This document shows, in pieces, positions 1-8,751 of a DNA stretch of 64,000 nucleotides. Source of the stretch: Clostridium sp. KNHs214 (GTDB lineage: Bacteria; Bacillota; Clostridia; Clostridiales; Clostridiaceae); the NCBI RefSeq assembly GCF_000744935.1, contig NZ_JQMW01000004.1, forward strand, positions 110,869-174,868. Reading direction: 5' to 3'. A program made the translations under genes and the position numbers. The notes beneath the pieces are model-generated. The model worked only from the letters and a program-made list of their open reading frames with translations. It was not told where the DNA came from and ran no database searches. Position 1 is the stretch's first letter. Every line of letters starts with the position of its first letter.

Positions 1-1066
1 TCTTTCTAAATCTTTCATCATTAGAATTCCATACCTTCCTTCCAAAAGGACTGCTACAGCAACCGCATATTATCTTCCCTGCAAAAGGATTATTAGGTGA
101 AGCATAATCAAGTTTGCTAATCCCATATTTTTCAGCGAAGGCCTTTCTTCTCTCTATCTCAAGCTGAACCGCCTCCCACATATCTCTATCAATTATTGCG
201 GGATGACTTTCTTCAACATAATACTGAGGAACTTCCCCATTGTTTTCTACTCTCTTTTTTGTAAGAAAATCCACAGTGTATGTCTTCTGAAGCAAGGCAT
301 CTCCCTTATATTTTTCATTGCTTAGCATTTTTCTTATGCTACTTTCATACCATTTAGCCTTTCCATTCCAATTAGGAACTCCCTCATCTTCTAGCTCTCT
401 TGCTATTCTATTTGAACCCTTACCATCAAGATAATCTTTATAAATTCTTCTTACAATCTTGGCTTGCTTTTCATTTATGATAAGATTTCCTTCTTCATCC
501 TTATCATATCCTAGAAACTTTTTATGGTTTACAAAGACTTTGCCTTGTTCAAATTTTCTTCTAATTCCCCAGGTTGAGTTCTCACTAATACTCCTCGATT
601 CATCTTGGGCCAAGGAGCTTAAGATTGTTAGGAGTACCTCACCCTTTGAGTCTAATGTATTAATGTTCTCCTTCTCGAAAAGCACTCCTACTCCATGCTC
701 CTTAAGCATTCTAACATAATTTAAAGTATCAAGTGTGTTTCTTGCAAACCTTGATATGGACTTGGTTATGATCATATCTATTTTACCTGCTTTACAATCT
801 TCAATCATTTTATTAAACTGTTCTCTCTTTTTCGTGTTGGTACCTGATATACCTTCGTCTGCATAAATACCTGCACACTCATAATCTGGGTGATTTTCAA
901 TATAAGTAGTATAATAATTTACCTGTGCTTCATAGCTTGATAACTGTTCTAGTTGGTCTGTTGACACTCTGCAGTATGCTGCCATTTTCTTTTTCTGTGG
1001 CTCTAGTCTCTCTGCTGTGCTCTGCCTGCTTGCTCTTGCTGGTATAACTGTAATGTTTCTTGCCAT
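1..1066 (-). CDS. Large serine recombinase, downstream copy (C-terminus cut by window edge)
   Basis: The frame is open from ATG 1066 to the left edge (355 codons) with no stop, so the C-terminus lies outside. An N-terminal resolvase domain carries the nucleophile Ser in YCRVSTD (about residue 35) and the motif ITKSISRFARN. A recombinase domain follows, then the start of a zinc ribbon (CGCC near the edge). AAAGGAGGG sits just upstream of the ATG. The first 137 bp overlap the preceding recombinase in another frame, which suggests translational coupling. It is probably integrase/excisionase machinery of the prophage, alone or with its neighbour, as CcrA and CcrB work in SCCmec (analogy only). 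Confidence 0.92.
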   Translation of the reverse strand, partial: MARNITVIPARASRQSTAERLEPQKKKMAAYCRVSTDQLEQLSSYEAQVNYYTTYIENHPDYECAGIYADEGISGTNTKKREQFNKMIEDCKAGKIDMIITKSISRFARNTLDTLNYVRMLKEHGVGVLFEKENINTLDSKGEVLLTILSSLAQDESRSISENSTWGIRRKFEQGKVFVNHKKFLGYDKDEEGNLIINEKQAKIVRRIYKDYLDGKGSNRIARELEDEGVPNWNGKAKWYESSIRKMLSNEKYKGDALLQKTYTVDFLTKKRVENNGEVPQYYVEESHPAIIDRDMWEAVQLEIERRKAFAEKYGISKLDYASPNNPFAGKIICGCCSSPFGRKVWNSNDERFRK

Positions 1067-2219
1067 CTTTTATGCCCTCCTTTACAATAGTTTCTTCTTT
1101 TATATTAAGCCTGCTTATAACCTCATCATCTATCTTTGTTCCTGGGCAGGCATCTTTTCCGTTTTTAATGTAGTTACTACATTGCCATACAATCTTTCTG
1201 CATGAATGCTTGCTGTTCCAAGTTCTACGTCTTAAAGTAGCGCCACACTTACTGCAATAAAGCATTCCAGTGAGTGGGTACCTCTTTGTGTACTTATCTG
1301 TTTCTCCTGCAATATTTCCCTTGGCTTTTGCTCTTTTCTCAATTTCTTCTTGAACCTGCTCCCACATCTCTCTAGGAACAATAGCAGAATGATTATCTTC
1401 TATATAATAGCTGTCAATTACACCATCATTTCTTACAGAGTGTTTCTTTAAATGGTCTGGAGTGTAATACTTTTGAAGTATGGCATCACCTTTGTATTTT
1501 TCGTTCTTTAAAATCCCTAGAATGGTGGTATCATGCCATTTACCACTTCCTATGGTAGGAATTCCATCTTTGTTAAGCCCTTTAGCTATAGTAAAGCTCC
1601 CTTTCCCACTTAGGTATTCTGTAAAAATTCTTCTAACCACTTCTGCTTCTTTTCTGTTTATAACCAAATCTCCATATTCATCTTTGTCATAGCCTAGAAA
1701 TCTTGTGGTATTAATTATCAACTCTCCTTTTTCAAACTTCTTTCTTACTCTCCACTTAAGATTGTCACTTACGTTTTTGTTTTCTTCCTGTGCAAATGAA
1801 GAGAGGACGGTAAGCATTAACTCACCGTCCCCTGACAATGTATTTATATTTTCTTTCTCAAATCTTACTTCTACTCTTAAATCCCTTAGTTCCCTTACTC
1901 TCTGTAGCATGATTGCTGTATTCCTTGCAAATCTTGAGATGGACTTTGTAATGATTAAATCCACCATTCCTCCTCTTGCAAGCTGAAGCATTCTTTGAAA
2001 CTCTGGTCTATTTTCAGTAGTTCCTGTAACTCCTCTATCTGCAAACACACCTATAAATTCATATTCAGGATTGCTTGATATCATGTTTTCATAGTATTGT
2101 ATTTGGTTCTCTAGGGATTCACCTTGTTTCTCAGTATCAGTTGAAACTCTTGCATAGGCACATACCTTTTTCTTCGCCTTTTGAACCTTCTTTATCGGTT
2201 CTATAATCCTTACACGCAC
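930..2219 (-). CDS. Large serine recombinase, upstream copy
   Basis: The protein has about 429 residues: a resolvase catalytic domain (YARVSTD, Ser about 26; TKSISRFARN), a recombinase domain, and a zinc ribbon (CSKCGATLRR then CRKIVWQC). Starts: a GTG at 2228 touches the ribosome binding site, while GTG 2219 lies 5 nt after AAGGGGTGA, so 2219 is preferred. The last 46 codons run into the next recombinase gene in a different frame. A promoter lies at 2254-2282. Function inferred: catalysis of phage integration or excision. The two copies are diverged paralogues, not a recent duplication. Which one is the true integrase cannot be told here. Confidence 0.92.
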   Translation of the reverse strand: MRVRIIEPIKKVQKAKKKVCAYARVSTDTEKQGESLENQIQYYENMISSNPEYEFIGVFADRGVTGTTENRPEFQRMLQLARGGMVDLIITKSISRFARNTAIMLQRVRELRDLRVEVRFEKENINTLSGDGELMLTVLSSFAQEENKNVSDNLKWRVRKKFEKGELIINTTRFLGYDKDEYGDLVINRKEAEVVRRIFTEYLSGKGSFTIAKGLNKDGIPTIGSGKWHDTTILGILKNEKYKGDAILQKYYTPDHLKKHSVRNDGVIDSYYIEDNHSAIVPREMWEQVQEEIEKRAKAKGNIAGETDKYTKRYPLTGMLYCSKCGATLRRRTWNSKHSCRKIVWQCSNYIKNGKDACPGTKIDDEVISRLNIKEETIVKEGIKDGKKHYSYTSKSKQAEHSRETRATEKENGSILQSVNRPTRTVIKL

Positions 2220-2253
2220 TCTAGTCACCCCTTTCTATCATTTGATACTACTA

Positions 2254-2282
2254 TATATCACTCTAAACTTGATAGAAGTCAA
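2254..2282 (-). promoter_or_regulatory. Candidate sigma-A promoter of recombinase operon
   Basis: On the minus strand, -35 TTGACT (2277-2282) and -10 GATATA (2254-2259) are separated by 17 bp. It lies 35 bp upstream of the recombinase start. An inverted repeat CTTGA-N6-TCAAG (2268-2283) covers the -35 and could be an operator. It would let the recombinases be expressed apart from the late operon. Confidence 0.5.
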
Positions 2283-2298
2283 GCTATTAACGGTTGGA

Positions 2299-2973
2299 TT
2301 ATTCCTTGTTAAAAATCATAATTGTAGCATCAAAGCCTGCTTTCTTTAATCTTTTTACTTGGTTTTCAGCATTTTCTCTAACCCCATAGGAACCTGCCAT
2401 CACTCTATATAAGGTTTGGCCACCGGTTAGTTGTTCCTGTGGGACTGATGATTCTTTATAGGAAACATTAAAGTGTTTTAGTACTCCTTTAGCAAGTGCA
2501 GTACCTACAACTTCTATATTTTTCACAATCCACTCTGCATCATCTTTATTATCATGAAATGCTATTTCAACAAGGACAGCTGGTGAATTGGTTGAGTTCA
2601 ATTCATAGAACCTCGGATTATACTTCACACCTCTATCACCTGTTGGAGTTAATGGTTCAATCTCTTTATAAATTAGTCTAGCAGCTTTTTCTCCTTCTCC
2701 GCCTGGGGAATATGCATATATTTCAGCACCTCTGCCACCACCTGCATTAGAATGAATAGCAAAATGAAGGTGAGGTTTCTTTAAGTTACTGTCTTTTACC
2801 ACCTGCCCTAGATTCCATTCTGGTTTGTTTCTATAGACTGTTATTCCATGCTCTACTAAAATCTTCTGAACTACATCAGCTACTTCATTCATCCTTTTTT
2901 CTTCTGTACCATAGTTACCATAGCCAATATTTCTTTCCTGGGTTGATGGACTTAAGTATACAATCTTACTCAT
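2299..2973 (-). CDS. Endolysin: N-acetylmuramoyl-L-alanine amidase with C-terminal SPOR-like repeat
   Basis: Amidase_3-type catalytic domain, about residues 1-160, followed by a SPOR/sporulation-related repeat (YRVMAGSYGVRENAENQVKR). Conserved zinc/catalytic residues are visible as the His in HFAIHSNAGGG and the Glu in VLVEIAFHDN. The canonical first His (GHGG) is not obvious; SPSTQERNIG occupies that place. It cleaves the bond between MurNAc and L-alanine to lyse the host at the end of infection. No signal peptide is seen, so export depends on the neighbouring holin. ATG 2973 is preferred because GGAAAGGAGG precedes it; the upstream ATG falls inside that site. It overlaps the holin gene by 8 nt. 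Confidence 0.93.
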   Translation of the reverse strand: MSKIVYLSPSTQERNIGYGNYGTEEKRMNEVADVVQKILVEHGITVYRNKPEWNLGQVVKDSNLKKPHLHFAIHSNAGGGRGAEIYAYSPGGEGEKAARLIYKEIEPLTPTGDRGVKYNPRFYELNSTNSPAVLVEIAFHDNKDDAEWIVKNIEVVGTALAKGVLKHFNVSYKESSVPQEQLTGGQTLYRVMAGSYGVRENAENQVKRLKKAGFDATIMIFNKE

Positions 2974-3376
2974 TCGTGTTATCCTCCTTTCCAAGTTGAG
3001 CCAATACTTCCCTTAGCTTTTGTGGTATAGGGAGTCCTATATTTGCAGCATTTTCTATAATGCTTATACCTTCATTGGAAAGATAGAAAAAAATAACGGC
3101 TGTACGAATAGCACTACCGTTTTGAATGATATAGGCATCGATGGTGTTACCGATTGCTACCATTGTAAATATCAGTACCTTTTTAAAAATACCTTTAAAC
3201 CCTATGTCACTGGAAAGCTTTCTTTGTAGTATTGCTAACATAATCCCTGTTACATAATCAATAGTTACAAAGGCTATCAAAGCATACAAGAACCCATCAA
3301 CCCCTCCCAATAGCCACCCTAAATAACCTCCAATGGCTGTAATAATCATTTGAATAACATTTAATACATCTTTCAT
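2966..3376 (-). CDS. Phage holin
   Basis: Small membrane protein of about 136 residues with several hydrophobic segments (GGYLGWLLGGVDGFLYALIAFV; IMLAIL; VLIFTMVAIGNTI; TAVIFFYLSNEG), typical of the toxin-secretion/phage-lysis holin family (Phage_holin_4). It makes membrane lesions that release the amidase. Position directly before the endolysin with overlapping genes supports the call. The start is uncertain: a TTG at 3403 lies upstream of AAAGGAG, and ATG 3376 sits 12 nt after it and is the best option. Confidence 0.9.
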   Translation of the reverse strand: MKDVLNVIQMIITAIGGYLGWLLGGVDGFLYALIAFVTIDYVTGIMLAILQRKLSSDIGFKGIFKKVLIFTMVAIGNTIDAYIIQNGSAIRTAVIFFYLSNEGISIIENAANIGLPIPQKLREVLAQLGKEDNTNE

Positions 3377-3401
3377 AGTTATCTTCATCTCCTTTTTTAG
3401 C

Positions 3402-3435
3402 AAAATAAAAAGACCTTCATTATAAATTAGGTCTT
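3402..3435 (-). terminator. Rho-independent terminator after receptor-binding/tail gene
   Basis: Minus strand stem AAGACCT/AGGTCTT (3429-3435 with 3410-3416), 12 nt loop, then TTTTTATTTT. It lies in the gap between the 555-residue tail protein and the holin, so lysis gene expression would need read-through or antitermination. Confidence 0.75.
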
Positions 3436-3439
3436 GGCT

Positions 3440-5107
3440 TTAGAAATAATCTTCCCCGTAATCAACAAGGTCAATTTCAAACATGTATTGAACTTTCATA
3501 GTATTAGCATCTGTTTTTTCAACAGGTAACGTTAGTTTTGTGTGGGCACCTATTGGTTTGCTTGTTAGCATATTTTGGATTAATAAATGATCATCATATT
3601 TCCCATAGTATCTGCTAATCCATCTATCTGTTCCCAATATATTGTGGTACGTAGTATAGCTTTCACTATTAAACCCAAAATACATCTTATAAGGTTCAAG
3701 AAGATTACCTTGAGGTGTAATTACTTGGTAAAAACTTGTTCCTCCCTGGGTACCGCTATAATACAGATAAATTCTATTTGCACTTCTATAAAAGTTATAT
3801 ATCCTCACTCTTCTTTCAATATTTCCGCTATCCATACCCATCTTTGCAAACCAACTAGAATTTCCTATCTTTGGCTTCATGTTCATATCTTGAACCTTAT
3901 TACCTAATGCATCAACTCTTATCCATCTGCTTGTGTAAATACTCTCATTATACTGTTCATCTGTTCTATAGGTGTATCCAATTATATCAAGACACCCATC
4001 CAAATAAATCCCATCATCGGATACGCTTCTATAAGAGAATAATATATTGTAATCTATATCCTTAAAATCTTGACTCATATTTATATCCACAAAGCTTAGT
4101 TGAACCCCAACTTTGCTCCATTTATATATCCTCAGCATATTCTCGCTATTAACACTGTAAGTATAATACCCTATAAACACAAGATTTCCATCGGGTTGAA
4201 TGTAAGGACATCCTCCGCTCAAACCATCATACTTTTTAATTGGGTCAGCACTGTCTACAACTAAGGGATTTCCATCAGTATTTAAAAGCTTTACTGTTTG
4301 CTCCCAAATAGCTACATCATTTATATTAAGATCAAAAGGAATCATTAACCAGTGACCTTTTAAATGTTCTGGAAATTGAATATAACTTGTTTGAGTTATA
4401 TTAGTATCTTTACCATCCAGTAGAACCCATCCTTTTGACGGACTAGTAAACATTATCCTTCTAGCATAGTCGAACATTCTGTAGACTGCCCAATACCTGC
4501 TTGGATTTGTAGTACTATTTAATGCATAGTCCGTATCACCAGTTTCCCTACCATATAAGCTTGAACCAATGTAGAAGTAATCCTTATTGTCAGGGTCACT
4601 CTCGCCCCAATAAATACTCTCAATAGTTCCATTGGCAGCATGGGTTGGAAAGTCAAAAACAAAATTTATCCTTATTTTATTATCAGTAATCTCAAAGCGA
4701 GTTTCAGCTCTATTTATCGTTCCTCTTCTAGTGTCATCTCCAGAATAGGTACTATTCCTATGAGCATATCCTATAACATTTCCCATTACTCTTTGTTCAT
4801 TTGCAGTTTCTGGTTTATCATGGTCAGTTAAGTAAAGGTAATCAAACCAATCATAATTATATGAACTTCTAGAATTCCCCGACCCCATAACTCCGTTAAC
4901 AAAATTCCTAAAAAAGATATCTTTAAAATATAAGTCTGGTATTAGATTTTCGGTGTAAGCTTCTTTAACTTTTTCATTTGTTTTGGCATTAAATATTTCT
5001 AGAAGAACTTTTCCTTTGATTCCATTGTATTCTTTATTCTTTTTATCACTTATGATTTCTCCAGTTAAGTAGTCCTTGTTGTAGCTAATAACTTCTCTAA
5101 TTCCCAT
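3440..5107 (-). CDS. Phage tail fibre / host-recognition-like structural protein
   Basis: 555-residue protein with no motif I recognise for certain. It is soluble and rich in aromatic residues, Asn and Asp (YNYDWFDYLYLTDHD, TSFYQVITPQGN), with a predicted beta-rich look. It sits between baseplate-type proteins and the lysis genes, where siphophages encode receptor-binding or tail-tip proteins. GGAAGGAGGTAGAGG precedes ATG 5107. It is followed by a terminator, making it the last gene of the structural run. Role is inferred from position. It could also be a minor tail component without adhesion function. Confidence 0.65.
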   Translation of the reverse strand: MGIREVISYNKDYLTGEIISDKKNKEYNGIKGKVLLEIFNAKTNEKVKEAYTENLIPDLYFKDIFFRNFVNGVMGSGNSRSSYNYDWFDYLYLTDHDKPETANEQRVMGNVIGYAHRNSTYSGDDTRRGTINRAETRFEITDNKIRINFVFDFPTHAANGTIESIYWGESDPDNKDYFYIGSSLYGRETGDTDYALNSTTNPSRYWAVYRMFDYARRIMFTSPSKGWVLLDGKDTNITQTSYIQFPEHLKGHWLMIPFDLNINDVAIWEQTVKLLNTDGNPLVVDSADPIKKYDGLSGGCPYIQPDGNLVFIGYYTYSVNSENMLRIYKWSKVGVQLSFVDINMSQDFKDIDYNILFSYRSVSDDGIYLDGCLDIIGYTYRTDEQYNESIYTSRWIRVDALGNKVQDMNMKPKIGNSSWFAKMGMDSGNIERRVRIYNFYRSANRIYLYYSGTQGGTSFYQVITPQGNLLEPYKMYFGFNSESYTTYHNILGTDRWISRYYGKYDDHLLIQNMLTSKPIGAHTKLTLPVEKTDANTMKVQYMFEIDLVDYGEDYF

Positions 5108-5130
5108 AATCCTCTACCTCCTTCCTTAAG

Positions 5131-6153
5131 CTAAATAATCATCTGAATTGGAGAAGTGTAGTTTACTCTAACCCCTAAGAATTTACACTCATCCCCTTCA
5201 GTCCCCTTGTAAAATCTAAAAGTCAAGTACAATGTATCTCCTGCAGCAAATATTTCTCCGTAATGGATATCCTTTATAATTGAAAAATCAGCTTTTCTCA
5301 TACCTTTATTTGCAAAGTCCATATCATTTGTAACATCTACAACTTGCCATATTGTGTTCAGGGCATCAAAGGCATACCAGGTAACTTTATCTTTACTTAA
5401 TGCATATTGTAAATCTCCTGTTCCACTAACAAGGTCATCAACAATAATGTCGCCAATTGTTTGCTGGAGTGTTCTTCCCATATTTTCAATAACAACTTTT
5501 GGGAGACTCCTTTTCTTTTCTATTAGTTCAACCTTATACAACTCCGGTGAAACTGTCACATTGGCATCAGCTGTATATAAATGAAGCTTTGGAGCATTAC
5601 TTAATATTCCTTCAAAACTTACTGGCAGTTCTTCCATTCCAAAGTTTGTAAACATATCTTCAGTTAGTGGTAAATCACCAACTTTTTCATAAGAACTATT
5701 AATAGCATTCCAAGCCTTAATTTCTGTTCCATCTTCTATCAGTAATTTTGCTGTAGAAACTTCAAAAGTAAAACGCCAATCTACCCAACATGAGGTAGAG
5801 CCACCAACTCCTACCCCTGGATTCATAGATGAGGATGTTGTTATACTTAATTCTATTGTTTGCTTTCCTTCTACTAATGAGGTTAAGTCATAAGTTAAAA
5901 CATTCATCATCGTTGAACCATCACTACCAGTACTTAGCTGTCCTCCAATTTGAACTCCATCAACTTTGGCAATTATATATTCAGAACTTGAACTAAAATC
6001 TCCAGCAGCCCAAATCTCAACACTGGCACTTCTTACTCCCGAAGGTAAGGTATAGGCTTCAGTTACGGTTATTCCTTCTGTAGTGAAGTTTCTCATTTCT
6101 AGTACTTCATTAATTATCTTTGCTATAACCTCCACCTCCTTACTGATTATCAA
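5131..6153 (-). CDS. Phage tail/baseplate-associated protein, unknown
   Basis: 340-residue reading frame, beta-rich and Ser/Thr/Gly-rich (AAGDFSSSSEYIIAKVDG; TTSSSMNPGVGVGGSTSCW), immediately downstream of the Tal-like tail protein and overlapping its end by 14 nt. It is probably part of the tail tip. The start is unclear. A strong site AAGGAGGTGGAGG lies inside the frame, and the best-spaced codon after it is ATA 6126. TTG 6153 precedes that site and the first downstream ATG is 6096. No family is assigned. Confidence 0.6.
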   Translation of the reverse strand: MIISKEVEVIAKIINEVLEMRNFTTEGITVTEAYTLPSGVRSASVEIWAAGDFSSSSEYIIAKVDGVQIGGQLSTGSDGSTMMNVLTYDLTSLVEGKQTIELSITTSSSMNPGVGVGGSTSCWVDWRFTFEVSTAKLLIEDGTEIKAWNAINSSYEKVGDLPLTEDMFTNFGMEELPVSFEGILSNAPKLHLYTADANVTVSPELYKVELIEKKRSLPKVVIENMGRTLQQTIGDIIVDDLVSGTGDLQYALSKDKVTWYAFDALNTIWQVVDVTNDMDFANKGMRKADFSIIKDIHYGEIFAAGDTLYLTFRFYKGTEGDECKFLGVRVNYTSPIQMII

Positions 6154-8044
6154 ATGTAAAAGCTAGACTTAATAGTTCACTATACTCACTTCTATCTCCA
6201 AATGTCGTCTCGTAAACTAGACCATTTCCTAAAGAACTGTACTGTTCAGATTCCCGGATATCTGTTAGTTCAGTAACGGTTATATAGTTCACCGTTTCCC
6301 ATGTTCCATCTCCCTGATTCTGAAGTTCACTGAAATGCTTTACCCACCTATCAACAACTAAGTTTTGATAAAATTCATAGTAGGCCCTCTGACTAATTCC
6401 AGCCACAGCCATATTTATATTGATTGATGTGCTTATGTTGGTAGGGTCTTTACTTAAGGTTTCGCTATAGCTTATAAGTTCAGCAAACTGTGCTTCTTTA
6501 TTAGGTACTTGCTCTATATTAATTTCTGTTTTCATATTATCTTTATTGCTACTTATCTTGCTCAGAAACAATGCATATAAAATAAATTGCATTACCTCTG
6601 CCCTTGGCAGACTTGGACTGAGACCTCCTTCAAGATGCCTTCCCTCTATCATAACTTGAAGATTGTTCTTCTCTATATTAAAACTTCCTGTTGATGTTTT
6701 CATCTCTACCACAAAAGCATGACTTCCCGCTGTTACTTGAGGTATTGGAATAGTTAAGTTAACAATGTTCTCCCCCAAAGCTAGGTTTTGACTAGGCTGA
6801 AATTCGTAGTACTCTCCATCAAGTGAAAATTTCAAATAGAGGATAAGGTCTGCACTAGCACTACCATTTATAATTAAATTGCAGGTCAGGTTTGTATCAG
6901 CTAGGGCAGAAATTCCTACAGCAATTGCTTGATAAAAGGAAGTAGCTGTAATAATGATATTCTCATTATTTTTCTTCAGGATTACTGCATTCTGAGCACC
7001 TTCTATTTTACTCTCTAGTCTTTCTACTATACTTGTAAGATCCAATTTACTTACTATAGTATTTAATGGATTACCAAGTTCTACTTTTGTATTTATAGGT
7101 CTTAGTAAATCCTTGACCATTTTTATAACCCGTAATTCTGAATAAATGCCGAGTTTCTCATGTTTTACAGTTACTATATCTCCAAGTTCTAAGTTAAAAA
7201 GGCTTGCATACTCTTCATAATCCTTTGTTTTGCTAAGTTCTAGAAACTCCACGGTAATGTTTATGAAAGGATTGGACACCTTTTTAATATACTCCTGAGC
7301 CAAATCCCTTAATTGTTCTTGGTCTTTGCAACCACTAAATTCAACCTTCTTTGTGATAGGGTAAGGCAGAATATCCGTAATACTACTATCTGCTTCTACA
7401 TATCTCTCAGGAAGGACCAGGTTATTCTCTCCAACAGGGTATATTCTTGTTGCAAATTCATTTGTATCAATAATAGCTCTAAGTCCTTTTATGTTCTTGC
7501 CATATCTTACAGTGATGTCCTTTTCTTGACCTAACCTTTCCAATACTTCAACACTAAAGTTGTTTCGTTTCAATTCCATCCCGTATATTTCAAGCAGTCT
7601 AAACAATGCTTCCAGGGCATTAACGTTTCTCATTTTTACAGGATATATATTCTTTTCTGGTCCCATAAAACTAAATACAACCTGGGCCTCTGGTGGAATG
7701 GTACCTTCAAGGGCCTCTTTCATATTAGCATTAATAAGATTTACTGCTTCTATAAAATAAAAAGCAAGGTCATAAAAAATATGTCTTGCCCAGGCTTTAA
7801 TCTTTCTTATATTCTCTTGTTCTCTTTCCACTTTATATATCCTAAAAAGCTGACCTTCAGCCTTTATAATATTAAACTCTAAAATGTAATTAGCTTTATT
7901 AGAATTAGCTGGATATTCAATATACAAGCTGTACTCTCCATTTAACTCCTCAGTTATTTCAGCTTTAATGCATTCATCAAGTATTGCAAGTCCATTGTTA
8001 TCGAAGTTACCCTTATTGGTTTTCTTATCATAAATCGTAATCAT
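6140..8044 (-). CDS. Prophage tail endopeptidase / tail-associated lysin (Tal-like) minor structural protein
   Basis: About 634 residues. The N-terminal 330 residues resemble the phage minor structural protein/Prophage_tail family that forms the tail-tip hub (MITIYDKKTNKGNFDNNGLAILDEC; EYSLYIEYPANSNKANYI; YGKNIKGLRAIIDTNEFATRIYPVGENNL). The C-terminal half is a beta-rich region, probably carbohydrate or receptor related. The preferred start is ATG 8044, which overlaps the dit stop codon as TAATG. An upstream in-frame TTG at 8059 would lie inside dit. It follows tape measure and Dit in the standard siphophage order. Confidence 0.85.
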   Translation of the reverse strand: MITIYDKKTNKGNFDNNGLAILDECIKAEITEELNGEYSLYIEYPANSNKANYILEFNIIKAEGQLFRIYKVEREQENIRKIKAWARHIFYDLAFYFIEAVNLINANMKEALEGTIPPEAQVVFSFMGPEKNIYPVKMRNVNALEALFRLLEIYGMELKRNNFSVEVLERLGQEKDITVRYGKNIKGLRAIIDTNEFATRIYPVGENNLVLPERYVEADSSITDILPYPITKKVEFSGCKDQEQLRDLAQEYIKKVSNPFINITVEFLELSKTKDYEEYASLFNLELGDIVTVKHEKLGIYSELRVIKMVKDLLRPINTKVELGNPLNTIVSKLDLTSIVERLESKIEGAQNAVILKKNNENIIITATSFYQAIAVGISALADTNLTCNLIINGSASADLILYLKFSLDGEYYEFQPSQNLALGENIVNLTIPIPQVTAGSHAFVVEMKTSTGSFNIEKNNLQVMIEGRHLEGGLSPSLPRAEVMQFILYALFLSKISSNKDNMKTEINIEQVPNKEAQFAELISYSETLSKDPTNISTSININMAVAGISQRAYYEFYQNLVVDRWVKHFSELQNQGDGTWETVNYITVTELTDIRESEQYSSLGNGLVYETTFGDRSEYSELLSLAFTFDNQ

Positions 8045-8751
8045 TATAGCCACCGCCAATTTGGAATGACTTCAATTTTCTCAACGTTTCCTGTCCACTG
8101 AATCTGATTATTTCCTGGTACAAAGGTAATAAACTCCCCAATCATCTTAGAATTCATACTATTACCATTTTCATCATAGGCATCTTTAAGTGCTGTGTTT
8201 AAAATTATCTTTGAAGTCATATCTTTTAATTCTATATTTTTTTCATTAATAGTTAAGGTTATATCCCCTATACCATACACCGTTATTATCGGTTCACTTT
8301 CAATGGTTCCTGGATTGGTGATACTAGTTCCATTTTCAGTAATAGTAAGAGTACTATTTTGAACTGCATACTTAAAGGGTCTGCAATTAAATAAAATAGG
8401 AAACCTTGAGGTGTATTTATAAACTTGAGAAAAATCAATGCTATTTACAACTTGTGCTCTATATTTCCTATCTGACTGAAAACTGAAAATAAGGTCACTC
8501 TCTCCTATCCCAAAGAGCCATGCTTTTATTTCATCAATCTTTAGAGCAAGGTTTTCTTTATCCTTCACAGTACACTCTAACCCAATGGTAATATCCTCAA
8601 AAGTCCCCTCATCATAAATAAGTCTTGAATGTCTACCTGGAACATCGATATAACTTACTCTTCTCTTTGGAGCAGGAATGGTGGGTCTTGTATTAATGAT
8701 AATTCCATAATCCAAATAACTATCCTTACCTTCAAATAAAAAACTAAGCAT
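8044..8751 (-). CDS. Distal tail protein (Dit)
   Basis: 235-residue protein of the phage tail/Siphovirus Dit family. The N-terminal pattern FEGKDSYLDYGIIINTRPTIPAPKRR, then YIDVPGRHSRLIYDEGTFEDITI, is characteristic of this family, with a C-terminal galectin-like beta domain. It forms the hexameric ring that joins the tail tube to the baseplate. It overlaps the tape measure stop by 1 nt (TAATG) and the Tal-like gene by 1 nt, so the three are translationally coupled. Confidence 0.9.
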   Translation of the reverse strand: MLSFLFEGKDSYLDYGIIINTRPTIPAPKRRVSYIDVPGRHSRLIYDEGTFEDITIGLECTVKDKENLALKIDEIKAWLFGIGESDLIFSFQSDRKYRAQVVNSIDFSQVYKYTSRFPILFNCRPFKYAVQNSTLTITENGTSITNPGTIESEPIITVYGIGDITLTINEKNIELKDMTSKIILNTALKDAYDENGNSMNSKMIGEFITFVPGNNQIQWTGNVEKIEVIPNWRWL

